Position numbers and translations under genes: made by a program
From: Streptomyces fragilis
GTDB lineage: Bacteria > Actinomycetota > Actinomycetes > Streptomycetales > Streptomycetaceae
NCBI RefSeq assembly: GCF_003112515.1
Contig: NZ_BEVZ01000005.1
Coordinates: 476,032 to 540,031, forward strand
Direction: 5' to 3'
DNA length: 64,000 nucleotides
Shown here: piece after piece, positions 18,461 to 26,129 of the stretch
Layout of the letters: each line of letters starts with the position of its first letter
Position numbering within the stretch: position 1 is the first letter of the stretch
The notes under the pieces: generated by a model
Told to the model about the DNA's origin: nothing
What the model saw: only the letters and a program-made list of their open reading frames with translations
Databases searched by the model: none

Positions 18461-20596
18461 TCAGGAGGTGCGGCAGACCGTGCCGTTCAGGGTGAACGTC
18501 GTCGGGGCCGGGTTGGCCCCGTCGTTGGCGCCGACGAATCCGAAGGTGGCGGTGGAGCCGCCCTTCGGGGCGAGCACCGCGTTCTGCCCGTTGTCGGTCA
18601 CGTGGACCCGGGTGCCGGAGCTGGAGAGCTTCGCGTTCCAGAAGCTCTGGACCGACTGGCCGGTGGAGGGCCAGGCGAAGTCCAGGGTCCAGCCGTTGAT
18701 CGCGGTGTCGGCGAGGTTGGACACGGTGACCGTGGCGACGAAGCCGTTGCCCCAGCCGGTGTCCACCCGGTAGGTGACCAGGCAGCTGCTGTCGCGCGGC
18801 GCGGTGGTGGCGAAGGTCAGCGGCTCGGACGGGCGGGATAGCCGGCCGTCGGCGTCACGGGCGAGGACGTTGACGGTGTGCTCGGAGCCCGGCGGAAGGT
18901 TCCTGACCGTCGCCGAGGTGGAGGTCGAGGTCGCCAGCAGCTGGGCGTTCGTGCCCAGGCGCTCGTACACCTCGTAGCGCACCGCCTTGCCGCTGCTCGG
19001 CGCGGACCAGCTCAGCGTGGCGGTGGAGCTGTCCACCGCGGTGACCTTCGGCGCGCCGGGGGCGCCGACCGAGGCGGCCGCCGAGTGCGGGGAGACGGTC
19101 ACCGTGGTGATCGAGTACGGCGGGAGCTCCTGGACGCCCCCGCCGGTGGCGGCGACCCGGGTGACATCGCTGTCACCGCGGCCGTAGCGGTGCACCACCG
19201 GGGCCTGGGTGGTGGGCGTGAACCCGGCGTAGCCGATCCGCGCGGTGTGGGTGGCGTCCTTGTCCTTGTTGATCAGCATGACGCTCAGGGTGCCGTCGGC
19301 GCGGCGCACGGCGTGGGCGGAGACCTGGTCGTCGGTGGTCGAGGAGGCGACCATGGTGTCGCCGGGCGTGCCCAGCTTGGTGAGGGACTTCAGGCCGAAG
19401 TAGGGGTGGAACGGCGTGTTGACGGCCGGCTGGCAGACGTCGCCGACGCAGCCGCCGCTGGAGAGCAGGCCGTAGTCGTTGAAGTCGGTGTCGCCGTCGA
19501 CCGTGCTCACCTTGTCGGGCCCGTTGTGGGTGTTCCACCAGTCGACGTTGAAGACGCCGTTCTCCAGGGCCGTCATGTAGGTGTCCGCGGCGAACAGGCC
19601 GTTGGGGCGGCTGTTCATCTGGGTGTTGGAGTTGACCTCGGTGAGCGCGATGCCGATCTTCGAGGAGCGCTCCCCGGCGTAGCGGTCGATCTGGCGTCGG
19701 ACCTCACGCAGCTGCCCGGGCAGCCGGGTCGTCCGGTCGAGGGCCTCGTCGGCGCTCGCACCGCCGGGGTAGGAGTGCACGATCACGAAGTCGACCGTGC
19801 CGGCCACGGCGGCGAGGACGGTGTGGTTCCAGTCGGCCGAGTCGCCCTCGCCGGTGATCCCGTCGGGCCAGTCGCCCGGGGTGGTCAGCACGGCGCCGAT
19901 CTTGATCGTGGGGTCGACGGCCTTCATGGCCTCGGCGTAGGCGAGGACGTTGCGGGCGTACTCCCTGGGGCTCTTGTCCGCGTGGTCGTCGGCCTCCCAG
20001 CCGCTGCCGTAGTGGCCGTTGCCGTAGATCTCGTTGCCGATCTCCCAGTACTTCGCCCCGTACCCCTTGGTGACGTTGGCGTACCGGACCCAGTCGGCGG
20101 CCTCCTGCGGGGTGCCGGTGCCGTAGTTGGCGATGATCATCGGCTGGCCGCCGGTGGCGCGGACGGTGCCCATGAACTCGTCGAAGCTCGTGCCGGGGGC
20201 CACGTAGCCGCCGGGGGCGGTGTGGTCCTTCCAGTGGTAGATGTCGCCGTAGGAGCCGCCGGGGTAGCGCATGACCTTCACGCCCGCGTCGCTCATGAGG
20301 TCGACGACCTCCGGGTCGTTCATGTGGGAGTCCCAGATGGCGGTGTTCACCCCGAACGCCGCCTTGTCGATGGTGCCGAGGCCGATCCCGGCGTTGACGG
20401 AGACGTCCACGGTCGCCGCGTCGGCGGTCGCGGCCTCGGCGGCCTGGCCGGCGGCCGCCGGGCTCGGCGGGACCGCGGCCAGCGCGGCGACGGTGGCCAG
20501 TGCGCAGGTCAGCACGGCGACCGGGCGTCGGCGGCCGGACCGGACGAGACCGGCGCGGCCTAAGAGGCCGTGGGTGAGGCGATGGGCGAGCGGCAT
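18461..20596 (-). CDS. Secreted clan GH-A glycosidase (alpha-L-arabinofuranosidase-like) with Fn3 and CBM2
   Basis: About 711 residues. Signal peptide with basic start and Ala-rich core ending near SPAAAGQA. The catalytic (beta/alpha)8 domain shows YWEIGNEIYG (acid/base Glu about 187) and IALTEVNSNTQ (nucleophile about 319), a GH51/GH39-like layout, followed by a beta domain, an Fn3 module (about 515-600) and a cellulose-binding CBM2 (GWGNGFVATVTVSNLADTAINGWTLDF, about 605-711). It should act on plant cell-wall polysaccharide at cellulose. Codon 12 is TTA (complement of 20561-20563), within the signal peptide. A perfect CebR operator lies 81 bp upstream. The start ATG at 20596 fits the signal peptide; the frame runs on upstream as noise. 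Confidence 0.9.
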   Translation of the reverse strand: MPLAHRLTHGLLGRAGLVRSGRRRPVAVLTCALATVAALAAVPPSPAAAGQAAEAATADAATVDVSVNAGIGLGTIDKAAFGVNTAIWDSHMNDPEVVDLMSDAGVKVMRYPGGSYGDIYHWKDHTAPGGYVAPGTSFDEFMGTVRATGGQPMIIANYGTGTPQEAADWVRYANVTKGYGAKYWEIGNEIYGNGHYGSGWEADDHADKSPREYARNVLAYAEAMKAVDPTIKIGAVLTTPGDWPDGITGEGDSADWNHTVLAAVAGTVDFVIVHSYPGGASADEALDRTTRLPGQLREVRRQIDRYAGERSSKIGIALTEVNSNTQMNSRPNGLFAADTYMTALENGVFNVDWWNTHNGPDKVSTVDGDTDFNDYGLLSSGGCVGDVCQPAVNTPFHPYFGLKSLTKLGTPGDTMVASSTTDDQVSAHAVRRADGTLSVMLINKDKDATHTARIGYAGFTPTTQAPVVHRYGRGDSDVTRVAATGGGVQELPPYSITTVTVSPHSAAASVGAPGAPKVTAVDSSTATLSWSAPSSGKAVRYEVYERLGTNAQLLATSTSTSATVRNLPPGSEHTVNVLARDADGRLSRPSEPLTFATTAPRDSSCLVTYRVDTGWGNGFVATVTVSNLADTAINGWTLDFAWPSTGQSVQSFWNAKLSSSGTRVHVTDNGQNAVLAPKGGSTATFGFVGANDGANPAPTTFTLNGTVCRTS

Positions 20597-20677
20597 GGGG
20601 CGTGTTCCTCCTCGGGCGGCACCGACGGCGGGGCGCCCGGTGCCGATGGTGGTCCGCGCATCTGGGTACCTGTCATG

Positions 20678-20691
20678 TGGGAGCGCTCCCA
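20678..20691. promoter_or_regulatory. CebR-type operator, perfect 14-bp palindrome
   Basis: TGGGAGCGCTCCCA, identical to the site at 1047-1060, placed 81 bp upstream of the CBM2 glycosidase start. Predicts induction by cello-oligosaccharides. Confidence 0.88.
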
Positions 20692-20751
20692 CGATGATGC
20701 GGGGGAGGCATGACCGCGTCAATGGGGCGGACGGGGGCAGTCCTGACCGCC

Positions 20752-20950
20752 CCGCGCCGCCTGCGGGCGGGCATCCCGGCTGTACCGGAGCCGCCCGGCG
20801 GGCGAGGGGTTCCGCGTGCACGGGAGCCGCCCGGCGGGGGAAGTGTTTCGCGTGCACCGGAGCCGCCGGGCGGGCATCCCGCGTGCACCGGAACTGCCCA
20901 GCGGGCGAGGCGTTCGCGTTCGCCGGAACCGCCGGGTGGTGGTGCGGCGT
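20752..20950. repeat. About six imperfect tandem copies of a 31-36 bp unit
   Basis: The core ccggagccgcccggcgggc recurs with starts at about 20752, 20785, 20821, 20857, 20888 and 20923, so periods are 33, 36, 36, 31 and 35. Units end with cgcgtgca or similar. The array fills the gap between the CBM2 glycosidase promoter and the SPFH gene. It can be read as protein in one frame joined to the SPFH ORF, but the repeats are not conserved there and the SPFH start at 21050 is clear. Confidence 0.75.
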
Positions 20951-21049
20951 CCGCAGGGATGCGACTCGCGCGGGCAGCCCCCGGCGGGACTCGCGGGGCC
21001 CGCTCCGACCGGGCGGGCCCGTCACCGGAACAGGGGGCAGGGGGATCGG

Positions 21050-21937
21050 ATGCTCTTTCTCTGCGTGCTGCTGCTCGTCGCGGCGGTCGTGCTGTACCTC
21101 GTCGGCCGCGCCCAGGACGGCGGCGGCTGGAAGCTGGGCGCGGCGATCAGCGCCGTGGCCGCCGTGCTGTCCGGGATATTCGCCTGCGTGCACGTGGTGA
21201 GCGCCTACGAGGTGGGCGTCCCGGTGACCTTCGGGTCGGTCGGCGAGCCACTGTCCTCCGGCGTCAACCTCTCGTCGCCGTTCACCGACGTCACGACCTT
21301 CTCCACCCGCCCCGTGGACCTGAACCTCGACGGCAAGGACCGCGTCGAGGTCCGCTCCGCGGAGGGCGGCGTGCTCTACGCCGACGTCACCGTGAAGTGG
21401 GCCGTGGTGCCCAAGGACGCGGTGCGGCTCTACCAGCTCGCGGGCAGCGAGGAAGGGGTGCAGGAGCGGCTGGTCACCCCTGACAGCCGGGAGATCATCC
21501 GCAACGTCTTCGCGCAGCACACCAGCGAGGAGGGCTACGCCTCGGCGCGTGAGCAGATCGGCACCGAGATCGCGGACCTCATCAAGAAGCGGCTGTCCCC
21601 GCGCGGCATCGACGTCACCGCCGTCAACCTGCGCAACGTCCGGCCCTCGGAGAAGCTGCAGGACCAGATCGACGCCAAGCTGCAGCAGGAACAGGCGACC
21701 CAGCGGGCCGAGGAGGCCGCGCGCACCGCGGAGGCGGAGGCCAAGCGCCGGCGGATCGAGGCGAAGGGCATCGCTGACTCCAACAAGATCCTGGAGCGCT
21801 CGCTGAGCGACAAGGTGCTGTACAACCAGTGCCTGGAGGCGTTCAAGGAGGCCGCCAAGTCGCACCCGGTGTACGCCTCGCCGTGCGGCGCGGGCTCGGG
21901 CGGCTCCCCGGTGATCGTCGACGGGACGAAGAACTAG
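21050..21937 (+). CDS. SPFH/band 7 (prohibitin-like) membrane protein
   Basis: About 295 residues. Two hydrophobic segments at the N-terminus (MLFLCVLLLVAAVVLYLV; WKLGAAISAVAAVLSGIFACV) are followed by a band 7 domain (VPVTFGSV, VNLSSPFTDVTTFSTRPVDL, DVTVKWAVVPKDAVRLYQ) and an Ala/Glu-rich coiled coil (KLQQEQATQRAEEAARTAEAEAK). SPFH proteins form membrane scaffolds; the exact role here is unknown. The ATG at 21050 is preceded by an aggggga site. A stem-loop at 21972 ends the transcript. Confidence 0.88.
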   Translation: MLFLCVLLLVAAVVLYLVGRAQDGGGWKLGAAISAVAAVLSGIFACVHVVSAYEVGVPVTFGSVGEPLSSGVNLSSPFTDVTTFSTRPVDLNLDGKDRVEVRSAEGGVLYADVTVKWAVVPKDAVRLYQLAGSEEGVQERLVTPDSREIIRNVFAQHTSEEGYASAREQIGTEIADLIKKRLSPRGIDVTAVNLRNVRPSEKLQDQIDAKLQQEQATQRAEEAARTAEAEAKRRRIEAKGIADSNKILERSLSDKVLYNQCLEAFKEAAKSHPVYASPCGAGSGGSPVIVDGTKN

Positions 21938-21971
21938 CCGGGTCGCCGCCTGGCGTGCCTCTCGGGATTCC

Positions 21972-22020
21972 CGCCGCGCCGCCCCGTGGTGGTGTCGGTA
22001 CTGCTCGGGGTGGCGCGGCG
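21972..22020. terminator. Stem-loop between SPFH gene and yoeB
   Basis: CGCCGCGCCGCCCCG (21972-21986) pairs with 22006-22020 over 15 bp with a single G-U pair and a 19-nt loop, located between convergent genes. Confidence 0.7.
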
Positions 22021-22032
22021 ATCCGGTCGGAT

Positions 22033-22290
22033 TCAGTAGTCGTACCGGGCCTTGATGATGACGAGTTCTTTCGCGTCGGCGCGATAGACGATCCGGTGTT
22101 CGTCGTCGATCCGTCGGGACCAGTAACCCGACAGGTCGCCCTTGAGCGGTTCCGGCTTGCCGATCCCCTCGAAGGGCTCTCGGCGGATCTCCTCGATCAG
22201 GCGAATCAGTCTGCGGAACAGTTTTTTGTCGGAGGACTGCCAGTAGAGGAAGTCCTCCCAGCCGGACGGGCGGAAGCGGACATCCCTCAC
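22033..22290 (-). CDS. yoeB: YoeB/Txe-family toxin with a changed catalytic residue
   Basis: 85 residues, the normal YoeB length. Conserved W-E-D-F-L-Y-W-Q start, PFEGIGKPEPLKGDLSGYWSRRI and DDEHRIVY. E47 and R66 match E. coli E46 and R65, but the C-terminus reads ARYDY, so the residue equivalent to catalytic H83 is Asp (codon GAC; CAC would be one base away). YoeB cleaves mRNA in the ribosomal A site; this copy may be weakened or inactive. GTG at 22290 overlaps the antitoxin TGA (GTGA), typical of coupled translation. Confidence 0.9.
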   Translation of the reverse strand: MRDVRFRPSGWEDFLYWQSSDKKLFRRLIRLIEEIRREPFEGIGKPEPLKGDLSGYWSRRIDDEHRIVYRADAKELVIIKARYDY

Positions 22291-22565
22291 TCGTCGTCCT
22301 CCGCGAGAGCCAGCAGTTCGTCGGCGCTCTTGGTGATCAGCGGGGTGTCGGCCGCCTTGTCCGCGGCCACGGCCTCCATGAGGCGCTGAGCGTTGGCCGG
22401 GGAGCGGAGCAGGTAGACGGTCTCCTGCCAGGAGCGGAAATCGTCGGCGGACATCAGGACGACATCGCCGTGCCGGGAAGAGATCTCCACCGGTTCGTGG
22501 TCGTCGTTCACCTGCTGGATCAGCGGGAACAGTCTCGCGCGAGCGTCGCTGGCGGATATGGGCAT
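22287..22565 (-). CDS. yefM: YefM/Phd-family antitoxin
   Basis: 92 residues. The N-terminus MPISASDARARLFPLIQQVNDDHEPVEISSRHGDVVLMSADDFRSWQETVYLL is the Phd/YefM DNA-binding fold; the C-terminal part (SPANAQRLMEAVAADKAADTPL) is the YoeB-binding tail. It should bind YoeB and repress its own promoter; a palindrome at 22612-22630 lies 46 bp upstream. First gene of the pair. Confidence 0.93.
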   Translation of the reverse strand: MPISASDARARLFPLIQQVNDDHEPVEISSRHGDVVLMSADDFRSWQETVYLLRSPANAQRLMEAVAADKAADTPLITKSADELLALAEDDE

Positions 22566-22611
22566 GAGTGCCTCCTGGTGTGGCCGTACAGGGATACGGT
22601 ACCACTGGACT

Positions 22612-22630
22612 CGTACCGGATACCGGTACG
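22612..22630. promoter_or_regulatory. Inverted repeat upstream of yefM-yoeB
   Basis: CGTACCGG (22612-22619) and CCGGTACG (22623-22630) with a 3-nt spacer; a related tacggtacc lies at 22595-22603. The spacing from the antitoxin start suits a YefM operator, although the published YefM core is TGTACA-like, so this is tentative. Confidence 0.5.
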
Positions 22631-22743
22631 GGAGCTGCGTAACAATGGAGGAGAGTTGTGTCGCGGCCCCCAGTGCCGGCCGGCCCCTGGGTCTCCGGGT
22701 CGGTCGGAGTTCGACACCGACTCCGTCCGGACTTCCGACCGCC

Positions 22744-22801
22744 GGGCCTTCCGCGCGGTCCGGCCGCTCGGCGGGCCTTCCGCGCGGTCCGGCCGCTCGG
22801 C
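22744..22801. repeat. Perfect 29-bp tandem duplication
   Basis: The 29 bases at 22744-22772 (starting gggccttccgcgcggtccgg) are repeated exactly at 22773-22801, and a partial third copy (gggcaccaggcgttccgg) follows. It lies in the noncoding stretch between yefM and the exporter gene. The 22566-22913 gap holds this, the yefM operator candidate and no gene that I recognise. Confidence 0.9.
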
Positions 22802-22913
22802 GGGCACCAGGCGTTCCGGGTGCTGCCCGACGACCTGGGCGTCCGACGCGGCAAGCTCAGAAGCCACTCAAGTCCGTGGACGGTACATCTGTGCCCTCCC
22901 TAGGGTGGCGATC

Positions 22914-23699
22914 ATGCCTGACATATCGCTGACCGCCGTCGTCCTGCTCTGCGTCGCCGCGCTGGCGGCCGGATGGATAGACGCCGTGGTCGGCGGCGGT
23001 GGGCTCCTGCTGCTGCCCGCTCTGCTGCTCGGCCTCCCGGCCGGCGGCCAAGCCGCGCAGTTCGCGCTGGGGACCAACAAGGCGGTGGCCATCGTCGGCA
23101 CCACCGGCGCGGCCGTCACGTACGCCCGCCGCACCCCCGTGGACGTCGGCACCGCGGTGAAGATCGGGCTCGCCGCCCTCGCCGGGGCCGGCGGCGGCGC
23201 GCTGGTGGCGGCCGCACTCAGCGCCGACGTGCTCAAGCCCGTCGTGATGATGGTGCTGCTGGGCGTCGGCGCCTTCGTCCTCCTGCGGCCGGCGTTCGGC
23301 ACCGTGCCGTCGGCCGAGCCGGCCTCCCGGCGGCGGGTGCTCGCCGCGATCGGCATCGGCGGCGTCGGCATCGGCTTCTACGACGGCCTGATCGGTCCCG
23401 GCACCGGCACCTTCCTGGTGCTGACGCTCACCGCGATCCTCCACCTCGACCTGGTCCGCGCCTCCGCCACCGCGAAGATCGTCAACTGCTGCACCAACGC
23501 GGGCGCGCTGGCGATGTTCGCCTGGGCGGGCACCGTCTTCTGGAAGCTGGCCGCGCTGATGGCCGTCTTCAACCTGGCCGGCGGCACCCTCGGCGCCCGC
23601 ACCGCCCTCAGGCGCGGCAGCGGCTTCGTCCGGGTGGTGCTGCTCACCGTCGTCTTCGCGCTGGTCGTGAAGATGGCCTACGACCAGTGGCTGGCGTAG
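22914..23699 (+). CDS. TSUP (TauE/SafE) family membrane transporter
   Basis: About 261 residues with seven to eight hydrophobic helices. TSUP hallmarks: AAGWIDAVVGGGGLLLLPALLL near the N-terminus and its inverted repeat IGFYDGLIGPGTGTFLVLTLT in the second half; GTNKAVAI and SATAKIVNCCTNAGAL are the conserved substrate-path segments. The family moves sulfite, sulfonates or related anions; the substrate is not predictable here. The ATG at 22914 is preceded by agggtgg. It is not operonic with neighbours. Confidence 0.92.
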   Translation: MPDISLTAVVLLCVAALAAGWIDAVVGGGGLLLLPALLLGLPAGGQAAQFALGTNKAVAIVGTTGAAVTYARRTPVDVGTAVKIGLAALAGAGGGALVAAALSADVLKPVVMMVLLGVGAFVLLRPAFGTVPSAEPASRRRVLAAIGIGGVGIGFYDGLIGPGTGTFLVLTLTAILHLDLVRASATAKIVNCCTNAGALAMFAWAGTVFWKLAALMAVFNLAGGTLGARTALRRGSGFVRVVLLTVVFALVVKMAYDQWLA

Positions 23700-23763
23700 G
23701 GCCCGTCCGGCAGGCCACGCACAACGGGCACGGGGGCGTCGCAGCGGCGGGTGCCCGGAGGGC

Positions 23764-25014
23764 TCAGGCGTCGAGCCGTTCCGTGGTGATGGTGAAGCCG
23801 GCCGCCCGGAGCCGCCCGGTGAGGGCGTCGGCCATGGCGGTGGCCGGGGTGAGGACGCCCGCGGTGGCGGGGAGCCGTCCCCCGTCGAGGGCGAGCGCGA
23901 GGCCGCTCTCGCCGAGCATCACCGCCGTGGCCTGGTAGCCGGGGTCTCCCTGGGCGGCGAACACGGCACGGTAGCGGGCCCCGGTGGTGCTGCGGGTGAT
24001 CGTGGTCATGGTGAAGTGCCCGGCGGCGCGTGCCTGTTCGTCCGGCCCGGTGCCGGGCGCGGGCGCGATGCGGCGCAGCGCCCGCAGACCCGGGCCGCGG
24101 GCGACGAGGGGCCCACAGGTCTGGAACGCCGCCAGCGCCACGGCGACGCCCGCCGCCACGGCCGGTGCCGCCGGTGACTTCCCGGTGTACATGACCTCGC
24201 GGTAGCGGAAGTCGCGCCCGTAGGCCCAGTCGAGCAGGGCGGCGCTGCGGCGCACGATCTTCGTGTTGTGCGGGGCCATGATGAAGGTGGTGACCCATCC
24301 GGACAGGCCGGGGTCGACGGTGCGGGCCCGGCGCAGCGCGTGGTCCCTCTGGGCCCCGAGGTCCGGCTCGCGCCCGCGGTCGGGGCTGAGGGCGTAGGGG
24401 TCGGCGAGGACCCGGCCCAGCGCCCGGTCGCCGGCGACCGCCTCCAGCTGGGTGATGCCGGAGTCGACGGTGCCGCCGCTCATGCCGCCCTTGAGGGCCG
24501 CCACCAGCGTGGTGTCGGTCATCCGTCCTGCGCCGTCGTCGGCCAGCCTGCGGTGGAGCAGGTAGGCGTTCAGGTCGGAGGGGACCGAGTCGAACCCGCA
24601 GGAGTTGACGATCTTCGCGCCGGAGGCGGCGGCGACCTCGTGGAACCGGTCGGCGCACTCGCGCACGAAGAGCGGCTCACCGGTGAGGTCGGCGTAGTGG
24701 GTCCCCGCCTTCGCGCAGGCCTCCACCAGCGGCAGACCGTGGCGGGCGTAGGGACCGACCGTGGTCACCAGGGCCCGGGTCCGCTCCGCCATCGCCGCGA
24801 GGTCGGCGGGATCGCCCGCGTCCGCGACGACCGTCCGCCACGCGGAGGCGCCGTCGCCGAGCGTCCGCAGCAGGGCGTCCAGCTTCTCCGGCGAACGGCC
24901 CGCCAGCGCGATCCGGGTGCCGGCGGGGGCCGCCCGCGCCAGGTACTCGGCGGTGAGCGCCCCCACGAAACCGGTGGCGCCGTACAGCACCAGGTCGAAC
25001 TCTCGCCCGCTCAT
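23764..25014 (-). CDS. Saccharopine-dehydrogenase-like (trans-acting enoyl reductase type) protein
   Basis: 416 residues. N-terminal Rossmann fold FDLVLYGATGFVGALTAEYLARAAP and GRSPEKLDALL; then VETVGPYARHG-like (TTVGPYARHGLPLVEACAKAGTHYADLTGEPLFVRE) and NSCGFDSVPSDL, as in mycobacterial trans-acting enoyl reductase and actinobacterial saccharopine-dehydrogenase-like proteins. These are NAD(P)-binding oxidoreductases, some acting on lipids; the substrate here is unknown. Monocistronic, convergent with the TSUP gene. Confidence 0.88.
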   Translation of the reverse strand: MSGREFDLVLYGATGFVGALTAEYLARAAPAGTRIALAGRSPEKLDALLRTLGDGASAWRTVVADAGDPADLAAMAERTRALVTTVGPYARHGLPLVEACAKAGTHYADLTGEPLFVRECADRFHEVAAASGAKIVNSCGFDSVPSDLNAYLLHRRLADDGAGRMTDTTLVAALKGGMSGGTVDSGITQLEAVAGDRALGRVLADPYALSPDRGREPDLGAQRDHALRRARTVDPGLSGWVTTFIMAPHNTKIVRRSAALLDWAYGRDFRYREVMYTGKSPAAPAVAAGVAVALAAFQTCGPLVARGPGLRALRRIAPAPGTGPDEQARAAGHFTMTTITRSTTGARYRAVFAAQGDPGYQATAVMLGESGLALALDGGRLPATAGVLTPATAMADALTGRLRAAGFTITTERLDA

Positions 25015-25232
25015 GCGCTGTGCTCCGTCTTCTCGCCCGCGGTCGGCCGCGGCGGTGTGGGTGGGGGCCGGTCCACGGAGTTTTCCACGGCACCGCGTTC
25101 CCGGACACCCCCGGCGTGGTCGGGGGCGCGACGGCGGGCCGGGCGGGCCGGCCGGCGAACGGGTGAGGGGGTGGTGCGGGACAATGGCGGCGACCGCGGC
25201 GAAGCCCGCACCCGCGCGGAGGGACGACGACC

Positions 25233-25613
25233 ATGACCCAGTGGCTGACCGTGCTCACCACCATCGACTCCCCGGAGAAGGCGCAGGCGCTCGCCCGGGG
25301 CGCGGTGCGGGAGCGGGTCGCCGCCTGTGCGCAGATCTCCGGGCCGGTGACCTCGGTGTACCGCTGGCAGGGCGTGGTGGAGACGGCCTCGGAGTGGCAG
25401 GTGCTGTTCAAGACCACGGCGGCCCGCTACGAGGCGCTGGAGGCGCACCTGCGCGCGGCGCACGACTACGAGACGCCGGAGATCGTCGCCACGCCCGTCG
25501 TGCGGGGCGACGCGGCGTACCTGCGCTGGGTCGAGGACGAGACGACGCAGGAGGCGGGCCCGGGAACGGCGACGGCGACGGGGACGGGGACGCGGGACGG
25601 GGCGGCCGGATGA
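25233..25613 (+). CDS. cutA: CutA-family protein
   Basis: 126 residues, the last 20 an unconserved Thr/Gly tail. The trimeric ferredoxin-like CutA fold is seen in VLTTIDSPEKAQALARGAVRERVAACAQI, VTSVYRWQGVVETASEWQVLFKTT and HDYETPEIVATPV. Linked to divalent-cation tolerance in E. coli, but the molecular role is unsettled. Its stop overlaps the next start by 4 nt (ATGA), so the two genes are probably co-translated. Confidence 0.93.
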   Translation: MTQWLTVLTTIDSPEKAQALARGAVRERVAACAQISGPVTSVYRWQGVVETASEWQVLFKTTAARYEALEAHLRAAHDYETPEIVATPVVRGDAAYLRWVEDETTQEAGPGTATATGTGTRDGAAG

Positions 25614-26092
25614 GCCCGCGGACCGAGCGGCTTCCGGTCTTCGTCTACGGCACGCTCCGCCCGGGCGGCTTCTACCACCCCTCCTACCTCCTCGGCCGCA
25701 CCACCGCCGAGGAGCCGGCGACGCTGCGCGGCGCCGTCCTGCACGAAGGGCCGGGCTATCCGTACGCCCTGGAGCAGGACGGCGCGGAGATCGGGGCGGG
25801 CACGGACGCCGGGGCGGGCACGGACGTCGACGTGGAGCCCGGAGTCGTCCACGGGGAGCTGATGACCCTCGTCGAGGACGGCTACGAGCGGGTGCTCGAC
25901 GCGCTGGACCAGCTGGAGGAGTACCGCCCCGGCGACCCCTCCAGCCTCTACCTGCGCGCGGTCCGCGACGTCACCCGCACCCGCGACGGGGAGACGGTGC
26001 GCGCCTGGGTCTACCTTGCCGCCCCGCGCCTGGCAGCCCGGCTGCGCGCCGAGGGGCGCGTCATCGCGGGCGGTGACTGGTTCACCCGCTGA
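25610..26092 (+). CDS. Gamma-glutamylcyclotransferase-like (GGCT/AIG2) protein
   Basis: About 160 residues. The GGCT fold begins PVFVYGTLRPGGFYHPSYL (substrate-binding YGTLR), and continues VVHGELMTLVEDGYERVLDALDQLEEYRPGDPSSLYLR with the catalytic-type Glu region, ending in AWVYLAA. The family cleaves gamma-glutamyl or related adducts; which one is unclear. A short Gly/Ala/Asp repeat (GAGTDAGAGTD) sits mid-protein. Second gene after cutA; converges on nasA with a 37-bp gap. Confidence 0.88.
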   Translation: MSPRTERLPVFVYGTLRPGGFYHPSYLLGRTTAEEPATLRGAVLHEGPGYPYALEQDGAEIGAGTDAGAGTDVDVEPGVVHGELMTLVEDGYERVLDALDQLEEYRPGDPSSLYLRAVRDVTRTRDGETVRAWVYLAAPRLAARLRAEGRVIAGGDWFTR

Positions 26093-26129
26093 GGGGTCGT
26101 GGGCAGCGGCCCTCCACCGCCCGCCCCCG

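Noticed and set aside
20816..21049. N-terminal extension of the SPFH protein covering the repeat array
   Set aside because: The extension is Arg/Pro/Ala noise from repeats. The two N-terminal membrane helices begin at 21050 with a good ribosome site.
22733..22801. Insertion sequence remnant at the 29-bp duplication
   Set aside because: No transposase sequence or terminal inverted repeats; a simple tandem duplication explains it.
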